A stretch of DNA of 64,000 bases from Thalassovita mediterranea. Its GTDB lineage: Bacteria; Pseudomonadota; Alphaproteobacteria; Rhodobacterales; Rhodobacteraceae. Shown piece after piece: positions 57,829 to 64,000 of this stretch. The notes beneath the pieces were generated by a model. The model was given only the letters and a program-made list of their open reading frames with translations. It had not been told where the DNA came from and made no database searches. The stretch's first letter is position 1. Each line of letters begins with the position of its first letter. The stretch covers positions 186,001-250,000 of the forward strand of contig NZ_CYSF01000017.1 in NCBI RefSeq assembly GCF_001458435.1, given 5' to 3'. The translations under genes and the position numbers were made by a program.

Positions 57829-58962
57829 TCAGGCGTCGCCGTTGATCGGGCGGGTGCCGACGATCTCGATGTCATAAGCATCCAGACCAACGTATTTGGT
57901 GCGTGGGCTATCGGTCAGCAGGACCAGCTTGGACAGACCGATTTTCGACAGCATCTGCGCGCCTGCACCGACCTGCTTGATGGTTTTCACGCCTTCTTCG
58001 TCCTGCGCAAACAGCGCATGGCGCGGCTCACGGAACAGGCAGACCACACCGCGGCCCTCTTCGGCGATGATCTTCATCGCGCGGGGCAGCTCATCGGCGG
58101 GTTTCGGGCCGAGGCCCAGAATATCGGTCGCCTCATGCAGCGCATGGGTGCGGGTCAGAACGGGTTCATCGGTGGTGATGTCGCCCTTGATCATCATCAC
58201 ATGCTCAACACCATGGATCTGATCGGTGAAGATGCGCAAATCCCATTCGCCACCAAATTCCGAGGTGACGGTTTCACGGCTGGTTTCCACCACAAGGTTG
58301 TCATTCTTGGAACGGTATTTGATCAGGTCACTGATGGTGCCGATCTTCATGTCGTGTTCTTTGGCGAACTCTACCAGATCAGGCAGACGCGCCATGGTGC
58401 CGTCTTCTTTCATGATCTCGCAGATCACCGCCGACGGGTGGCAGCCCGCAAGGCGCGAGATGTCAACAGACGCCTCGGTATGGCCAGCGCGTACCAGCAC
58501 GCCACCACGCTTGGCGCGCAGCGGGAAGACGTGGCCGGGGGTGGCGATGGCCGCCATGGTGTTCTGTTCGTTGATCGCGGTGGCGATGGTCAGCGCGCGG
58601 TCAGCGGCAGAGATACCGGTAGACACACCTTCGCGCGCCTCGATCGACACGGTGAAGGCGGTTTCATGACGCGACGAGTTGTTCACCGCCATCATCGGCA
58701 GGCCGAGGAAATCCACACGCTCTGCGGTCATCGGCAGACAGATCAGACCGCGGCCATGTGTCGCCATGAAATTGATCGCAGCCGCATCGGCAAATTCCGC
58801 CGGGATGATCAGATCACCCTCATTTTCGCGGTCTTCATGATCGACGAGGATATACATCTGCCCCTGACGGGCGGCTTCGATGATCTCTTCAATCGGGCTG
58901 ATGGCATCACGCAGTTGGGCCTCTACGGGACCGGGCGTTTCAAAGGCAGCGCTTTCAGGCAT
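57829..58962 (-). CDS. ribB: 3,4-dihydroxy-2-butanone-4-phosphate synthase with degenerate RibA-like domain
   Basis: The N-terminal domain (about 20-215) is DHBP synthase: [32 protein letters not shown], and [14 protein letters not shown]. It uses ribulose-5-phosphate. The C-terminal half (about 225-372) has the GTP cyclohydrolase II fold region, but its zinc-binding CxxGDxF...RCDC motif is missing, the place being taken by [16 protein letters not shown]. So GTP cyclohydrolase activity is not expected, and a separate ribA should exist. Such RibB-X fusions are known in proteobacteria. Confidence 0.92.
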   Translation of the reverse strand: MPESAAFETPGPVEAQLRDAISPIEEIIEAARQGQMYILVDHEDRENEGDLIIPAEFADAAAINFMATHGRGLICLPMTAERVDFLGLPMMAVNNSSRHETAFTVSIEAREGVSTGISAADRALTIATAINEQNTMAAIATPGHVFPLRAKRGGVLVRAGHTEASVDISRLAGCHPSAVICEIMKEDGTMARLPDLVEFAKEHDMKIGTISDLIKYRSKNDNLVVETSRETVTSEFGGEWDLRIFTDQIHGVEHVMMIKGDITTDEPVLTRTHALHEATDILGLGPKPADELPRAMKIIAEEGRGVVCLFREPRHALFAQDEEGVKTIKQVGAGAQMLSKIGLSKLVLLTDSPRTKYVGLDAYDIEIVGTRPINGDA

Positions 58963-59093
58963 AGGGCATTCCCTTGGTCAGTGTTCCCCTGCCAAATACC
59001 GCAGGCACAGGCCAATTGCCAGAGCAGACGCGACGCCACCCCGACCGAATGCGCCAGAGCTGCGCGGGCGTCAGCGCATCAAAGCCGAATTGT

Positions 59094-59681
59094 TCAGGCG
59101 AAGTCTTTCAGACGGGCCACGTAACGGGCCAGCGTATCAATCTCTAGATTGATGCGATCACCCACCTTGGCTTGCCCCCAGATGGTCACCTCTTTGGTGT
59201 GGGGAATGACGTTGATGCCAAAACGGCAGCCGTCCACCTCATTCACCGTCAGCGAAGTGCCGTTCAGGGTCACAGACCCCTTGGGCGCGATAAACTTAGC
59301 CAGTTCTTCGGGCGCTTCAAACACCATACGAGTGCTGTCGCCCTCTTCCACCATCTCAACCAGATCGGCAACGCCATCAACGTGACCGCTGACGATATGG
59401 CCCCCCAGTTCATCACCAACCTTCAGCGCGCGTTCCAGATTGACGCGACGACCAACTTCCCAGTCGCCCAGATTGGTTTTGGACACCGTTTCGGCAGAGA
59501 TTTCCACATCATACCAATCCGCACCCTTGGCGATCACGGTCAGGCAGACACCGTCGCTGGCGATAGAGGCGCCCATGTCCACGCTTTCCAGATCGTATGC
59601 CGTCTGAATACGGGCACGCAGATCACCGCGTTTTTCCAGTTCCAGAATGGTGCCAAGGTCAGTGACAATGCCGGTAAACAT
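59094..59681 (-). CDS. ribE: Riboflavin synthase alpha subunit
   Basis: Riboflavin synthase dismutates two lumazine molecules into riboflavin. The 195 residues carry two lumazine-binding repeats. The N-terminal MFTGIVTDLGTI is diagnostic, with SDGVCLTVI and GGHIVSGHVDGVADL, and the second repeat NGTSLTVNEV. It is the first gene of the visible rib series; no ribD is adjacent, and I saw no FMN riboswitch in the 226 nt upstream. Confidence 0.95.
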   Translation of the reverse strand: MFTGIVTDLGTILELEKRGDLRARIQTAYDLESVDMGASIASDGVCLTVIAKGADWYDVEISAETVSKTNLGDWEVGRRVNLERALKVGDELGGHIVSGHVDGVADLVEMVEEGDSTRMVFEAPEELAKFIAPKGSVTLNGTSLTVNEVDGCRFGINVIPHTKEVTIWGQAKVGDRINLEIDTLARYVARLKDFA

Positions 59682-59907
59682 AGGTGCGCTCCTCTACTGT
59701 TTGGGGATGTCCCAAACCTAAACCGACCGAAGATCTAGCCGTTGACAGACAGAAGGACAAGCCGCTGAGATTTCCCACTGAGCGAGCGCACCTGCACAAA
59801 GTGCCTTATTTTTGCCGAAGACCTCAATTATAAGCTGTCGGCAAAGCACCTAATGCCGCGGCAACGGCATTTGAGAACAGGCAAAACCAAAAGAGGAGGC
59901 GCAGATC

Positions 59908-61200
59908 ATGCACAACGATACGCACGCATCGCGCGTCTTTTTGTGTCTGCAGGGTCCTCATGGTCCGTTTTTTCACCAATTGGCGAAAATGCTGCGCTGT
60001 GCGGGCGCCACTGTCTGGCGCGTGGGGTTCAACGCGGGTGATCGTGCGTTCTGGTTCGATAAGAACAGCTATATCCCCTATCAGGGCACACCCGACGATT
60101 GGCCTGACACCTTTGCCGACCTGATCGCCAGCAAAGGCGTGACTGACGTGGTTCTTTACGGTGACACCCGTCCGATCCACGCGCAGGCTGTGGACATCGC
60201 CAAGGCAGCAGGATTGACCGTGCATGTGTTCGAAGAGGGCTATCTGCGCCCCTTCTGGGTGACCTACGAACGCGAAGGCGCAAACGGGCACTCACGCCTG
60301 ATGGAGTTGAGTGTGAACGACATGCGCGACGCCCTCGCCCAGAGTGACATGGACACCCACCTACCGCCAGCGCGCTGGGGCGACATGCGCCAGCATGTGT
60401 TTTACGGCGCGCTTTACCATTGGTTCGTGATGTTCAGGAACGGTGACTACCGCAACTTTCGGCGTCATCGCGAATTGCCGGTCGCGCGCGAATTTTCGCT
60501 CTATTTCAATAGATTGATGCTAACGCCGATTCAGATTCTGGAACGCGGCATCGCCACATTCCGCATCCGCAATGGCGGCTTTCCCTATCATGTGGCGCTG
60601 TTGCAGCTGGAACATGACAGTTCATTTCAGGAACATTCACCGTTTTCCCGCATGACGGAGTTTTTGCAAGCCACCATCGATGGGTTCGCAAAAGGTGCCC
60701 CTGGCCATCATCATCTGGTGATTAAGGCGCACCCGCTAGAAAACGGCCGCGTTCCGCTGAAGCGCGAAATCCAACGCATCTCTCGTGAGGCTGGCGTTGA
60801 AGATCGCATCCATTTTGTACGCGGCGGCAAACTGGCCCGCTTGCTGAACGAAGCGCGCAGCGCCGTTACCGTCAACTCTACCGCGGGCCAGCAGGTTCTG
60901 TGGCGCGGCATACCGCTGAAGGTCTTTGGCGCTGCGGTGTATGACAAACCAGAATTCGTATCAGATCAGCCGGTGGCCGAGTTCTTTGCTGCCGCCAAAC
61001 GACCAGATCTGCCCGCCTATCGCGACTATCGTCGCTTTTTATTGGAAACCAGCCAACTGCCCGGCGGTTTCTATTCCGCAGGCGGGCGCCGCCAACTGAT
61101 GCGCCATGTGGTCGATATGATGCTGTCGCACGAAGATCCCTATCAAGCACTGGCCAGCGGCACCGCGGCCCCGAGGCAACAGTTGCGTGTGGTGAACTGA
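59908..61200 (+). CDS. kpsS: Capsule polysaccharide biosynthesis/export protein, KpsS-like
   Basis: KpsS-type enzymes add the first beta-Kdo residue to the lipid anchor of group 2 capsules in the cytoplasm. The 430 residues follow GAGGAGGCGCAGATC. FLCLQGPHGPFFHQLAKML at the N-terminus, HVFEEGYLRPFWVTYEREG, and the C-terminal VTVNSTAGQQVLWRGIPLKVFG are typical of the family. It is followed by the Wza/KpsD-like lipoprotein and kpsC genes on the same strand. Confidence 0.9.
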   Translation: MHNDTHASRVFLCLQGPHGPFFHQLAKMLRCAGATVWRVGFNAGDRAFWFDKNSYIPYQGTPDDWPDTFADLIASKGVTDVVLYGDTRPIHAQAVDIAKAAGLTVHVFEEGYLRPFWVTYEREGANGHSRLMELSVNDMRDALAQSDMDTHLPPARWGDMRQHVFYGALYHWFVMFRNGDYRNFRRHRELPVAREFSLYFNRLMLTPIQILERGIATFRIRNGGFPYHVALLQLEHDSSFQEHSPFSRMTEFLQATIDGFAKGAPGHHHLVIKAHPLENGRVPLKREIQRISREAGVEDRIHFVRGGKLARLLNEARSAVTVNSTAGQQVLWRGIPLKVFGAAVYDKPEFVSDQPVAEFFAAAKRPDLPAYRDYRRFLLETSQLPGGFYSAGGRRQLMRHVVDMMLSHEDPYQALASGTAAPRQQLRVVN

Positions 61201-61294
61201 CACCCACAAAGTCTAGCGCTGGATTTTTGTTCCCGATTCCGATATTTTGGACAAAAGACTTGAGGCAGATAATACAGGTCGAGGAGACCGAGCA

Positions 61295-62428
61295 GTGAAA
61301 TTCTTTAGCTCCCGCCGGGCGAAGTCCGTCGCCCTTTTGGCTGCTGTGGCGCTGGTTGCGTCCTGTGGCCTGCCGCGCGTCGGCCCAAACAAAAAAGAGA
61401 TTTTTGCAGGCTCCGTCCTGCAAGAAGGCGACGCCTACATCGTCAGCGTCAACGATCGTGTGACCCGCGCAACCGCAGTCACCCCCGCCCTCGGTTTTCC
61501 AGAGCGGTTCCTGAAAGCGGGCCAGTTGGGATCAGACATCGTGCGCCCAGGTGACACGCTGAGCCTGACAATCTGGGAAAACGTCGACGTGGGCCTGTTC
61601 ACCCGCACCGGCACCAACTCGACCCTGACGGAAATTCAGGTGGATGGCGCTGGGTTCATCTTTGTGCCCTACGCAGGTCGCATCCGCGCCGCCGGTAATA
61701 CGCCGGAACAGATTCGCAACATCATCACCCGCAAGATCGAAGATCAAACGCCAGAGCCGCAGGTCGAAGTGCGCCGCGTTGCAGGTGATGGATCCACCGT
61801 GTCGCTGGTCGGCGCGATCAGCGGTCAGGGTGTCTATGCTATCGAACGTCCCACCCGCACCCTGTCCACCATGCTGGCGCGTGCAGGCGGTGTAACAATT
61901 GATCCCGAAATCGCTCAGGTCACTGTGATCCGCGGCACCGAACGCGGCCACATCTGGTTCCAGGATCTGTATCAAAACCCCGAACTGGACATCGCCCTGC
62001 GCGGTGGCGACCGCATTCTGGTTGAGGGCGACACCCGTTCCTTCACCGCGCTTGGTGCCACTGGCAGCCAATCGCGTGTCGGCTTTGAGAGCCAGACAGT
62101 GTCCGCCATCGAAGCGATTGCGCAGGTTGGTGGTCTGGTGCCAACTGCTGCAGATCCCACCGGTGTGTTCGTGCTACGCAACGAACCGGCAGAGATTGCC
62201 AACAGCGTCTTGGGCCGTAACGATCTGGAAGGCGCACAGCGCATGGTCTACGTGCTGGATCTGACCCAGCCGAACGGTTTGTTCCTGGCCCGCGATTTTG
62301 CGGTACGCGACGAAGACACCCTCTATGTGACCGAGGCACCGTTCACCCAGTGGGATCGTACCATCGCATCGCTGACCGGCTCGCTGACAACCGTTAGCTC
62401 ACTGTCTACGTTGGCTGGCGGCAGCTAA
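61295..62428 (+). CDS. Polysaccharide export lipoprotein, Wza/KpsD-like
   Basis: This outer membrane polysaccharide exporter has 377 residues from a GTG at 61295 preceded by GAGGAG; a TTG at 61247 gives a less likely longer form. The lipobox LVASC (about residues 19-23) marks a lipoprotein. The poly-export domain follows (DIVRPGDTLSLTIWENVD), with VPYAGRIRAAGNTPEQI, then SLBB domains (VSLVGAISGQGVYAIERP). The stop overlaps the kpsC start (TAATG). Confidence 0.92.
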   Translation: MKFFSSRRAKSVALLAAVALVASCGLPRVGPNKKEIFAGSVLQEGDAYIVSVNDRVTRATAVTPALGFPERFLKAGQLGSDIVRPGDTLSLTIWENVDVGLFTRTGTNSTLTEIQVDGAGFIFVPYAGRIRAAGNTPEQIRNIITRKIEDQTPEPQVEVRRVAGDGSTVSLVGAISGQGVYAIERPTRTLSTMLARAGGVTIDPEIAQVTVIRGTERGHIWFQDLYQNPELDIALRGGDRILVEGDTRSFTALGATGSQSRVGFESQTVSAIEAIAQVGGLVPTAADPTGVFVLRNEPAEIANSVLGRNDLEGAQRMVYVLDLTQPNGLFLARDFAVRDEDTLYVTEAPFTQWDRTIASLTGSLTTVSSLSTLAGGS

Positions 62429-64000
62429 TGGCGCCACCCGATTGGATCGGATTTGAACCCGCCGGGATCCCCTCTCGGCGGGTTGCTTATTTCAACGCAG
62501 GCTTCCTGCGTCAGAAACGCCTGCGCCGCATTCTGGAACTGGCGGGTTATGACCTGCGCCTGACGCGGCCCGAACATGCCGAAACGGTCGCTGTTTGGGG
62601 CCATTCGCCCTATGCCGCACGCGGTGAGGCGGTGGTGGCCAAAACAGGTGCCGACCTGATCCGGGTTGAGGATGCCTTCCTACGCTCGCTGCACCCCGGT
62701 CGATCAGGCGAACCACCACTGGGTCTGGTCGTGTGCAAGCAGGCGATGCACTTTGACATCACGCAACCAAACGATCTGGAACAGATCCTGAACCAGCACC
62801 CGCTGGATGATGCGGGCCTCTTGACCCGCGCCCGCGACTGCATCGCACGGATCAATGAGGCGCGATTGAGTAAATACGCCGCCTTTGATCCTGACGCACC
62901 GCTGCCGGACGCAGGCTATGTGCTGCTGGTCGATCAGACACGTGGCGATGCCTCGATCAAGCTGGGCCGCGCCAACCAACACAGCTTTGCCGAAATGCTG
63001 ATGCAAGCGCGCGAAGATCATCCCACCGCCCGCATCGTCATCAAGACCCACCCCGAAACCCGCGCAGGTCATCGCACGGGCCACTTCACCGACGCAGACC
63101 TGCCCGACAACGTCACGCTCTACGATGGCGCCGCCAGTCCCCACGCCCTGCTGAAAGGTGCGGTGGCGGTCTACACGCCCTGCTGAAAGGTGCGGTGGCG
63201 GTCTACACCGTCACCTCCGGTCTGGGGTTTGAGGCGATCATGGCCGGTCACCGCCCCAAGGTGTTTGGCCAGCCGTTCTATGCAGGCTGGGGGCTAACCG
63301 ATGACATATCCCCCCTGCCCCGCCGCAGCCGCACACTGACCCGCGCGCAGCTCTTTGCTGGGGCGATGATGCTCTACCCGATCTGGTATGATCCCTACCG
63401 CGATCGCCTGTGCCGGCTGGAGGATGTGATCGACACGTTAGAGGCGCAATCGCGCGCCTATGCGGCGGATCTACACGGCTGGCAGGCCAGCGGCATGCGG
63501 CTGTGGAAACGCAAAGCACTGAACGGTTTCTTTGGTCAGGTGACGCCAATGCAGTTCACCAAAACACCGCAGGCCACAACGCGCAAACAGATGATCTGGG
63601 CGCGCGAGGCTGAACGCCTAGACACCCCGCCGGACGGTCTGGTGCGGGTGGAGGATGGATTCCTACGTTCCCGCGGCCTTGGCGCTGCTTTGGTACCGCC
63701 CTTGTCCCTGGTGACAGACCATCAGGGCATCTACTACGATCCCTCCCGCCCCAGCGATCTGGAGGATCTGATCAGATCCCGCGCACAGTTGCGCGAAGAT
63801 CAACGCGCCCGTGCCGACCGCCTGCGCCGTGCGCTGATCAAGGCGGGCCTTAGCAAATACAACCTCGGCGCCGCCGCGCCCGACCTGCCTGCGGGCCATC
63901 GTATTCTGGTTCCGGGACAGGTAGAGGATGACGCCTCTATCCGCCTTGGCACCAGTGAGGTGCAGACCAATCTGGCCCTGCTGGCCGCTGCCCGTGAGGC
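62428..64000 (+). pseudogene. kpsC: Capsule export protein KpsC, broken by a 32-bp tandem duplication, cut by the window edge
   Basis: KpsC adds Kdo residues to the capsule lipid anchor. The first of its two related halves opens at 62428 (ATG within TAATG) and shows IRVEDAFLRSLHPG, LLVDQTRGDASIKLG, and IVIKTHPETRAGHR. At 63143-63206 a 32-bp tandem duplication shifts the frame, and translation stops at 63186 after VYTPC. Removing one copy restores VYTVTSGLGFEAIMAG, followed by the second half (VRVEDGFLRSRGLG, VPGQVEDDASIRLG) to the window end. It may be a real lesion or an assembly fault. Confidence 0.85.
63143..63206. repeat. 32-bp perfect tandem duplication in kpsC
   Basis: The unit beginning ACGCCCTGCTGAAAGG and ending GGCGGTCTAC occurs at 63143-63174 and again at 63175-63206 with no difference. 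Thirty-two is not a multiple of three, so the second copy breaks the frame. Confidence 0.95.

Noticed and set aside
59682-59907. FMN riboswitch upstream of ribE
   Set aside because: The conserved RFN sequence blocks are absent from this interval.

Overview
The window looks like a chromosomal segment of an alphaproteobacterium of the order Rhodobacterales (Roseobacter/Rhodobacter relatives). The evidence is the high-GC coding sequence, a division and cell wall (dcw) cluster carrying the DUF2484 gene, a DUF1127 gene followed by CcsR/cuckoo-type anti-Shine-Dalgarno hairpin RNAs, and the lysC-ptsP and ribE-ribB-ribH-nusB gene orders. No insertion sequences, prophage genes or CRISPR arrays were seen.

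Region 1 (1-23000, almost all minus strand) is the dcw cluster, read from right to left: mraZ, rsmH, ftsL, ftsI, murE, murF, mraY, murD, ftsW, murG, murC, an APC-type permease, DUF2484, murB, ddl, ftsQ, ftsA. Its 5' region (22187-23057) has MraZ-box-like repeats at a 10-nt period, and two DnaA-box sequences lie past ftsA on the ftsZ side. Two pieces of cargo interrupt the cluster. Between ftsW and murD there is a flavoprotein gene plus an unrecognised, translationally coupled pair: a glycine-zipper membrane protein and a protein with a PD-(D/E)XK-like residue pattern. Between murC and DUF2484 sits the permease.

Region 2 (23000-34500) holds a DEAD-box RNA helicase with a long basic tail, the Fe-S carrier ATPase Mrp, a DUF1127 gene followed by eight tandem hairpins that each expose CUCCUCCCU, a homocysteine S-methyltransferase-like gene, uvrD, a membrane diguanylate cyclase with a histidine-rich periplasmic segment, and an FMN-dependent alpha-hydroxy acid dehydrogenase.

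Region 3 (34500-45500) holds a pyruvate carboxylase gene that is frameshifted near its start as given, small membrane or exported proteins, three identical tRNA-Gly(GCC) genes and one tRNA-Thr(TGT), a bestrophin-like channel, a cobalamin riboswitch in front of a Rieske oxygenase/reductase pair of the glycine betaine demethylase (GbcAB) type, and a lone peptide-type ABC solute-binding protein.

Region 4 (45700-64000) is mostly housekeeping: DUF1178, an SDR, aspartate kinase, PtsP, EcsC-like, GNAT, flavin reductase, MTA phosphorylase, a DUF418-like membrane protein, apt, a probable 6S RNA, nusB and riboflavin genes. It ends in a capsule export locus (kpsS-like, a Wza/KpsD-like lipoprotein, kpsC). 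In kpsC a 32-bp tandem duplication breaks the frame. A short extragenic motif (GAGTATTT...GAACATTGAAAGG on the minus strand) recurs at least four times between genes.

The most unusual items are the eight-hairpin RNA array, the coupled pair inside the dcw cluster with a G-quadruplex-like (GGGTGA)n tract at its edge, the B12-riboswitch-controlled glycine betaine demethylase, the recurring extragenic motif, and the two frame-breaking lesions in pyc and kpsC.
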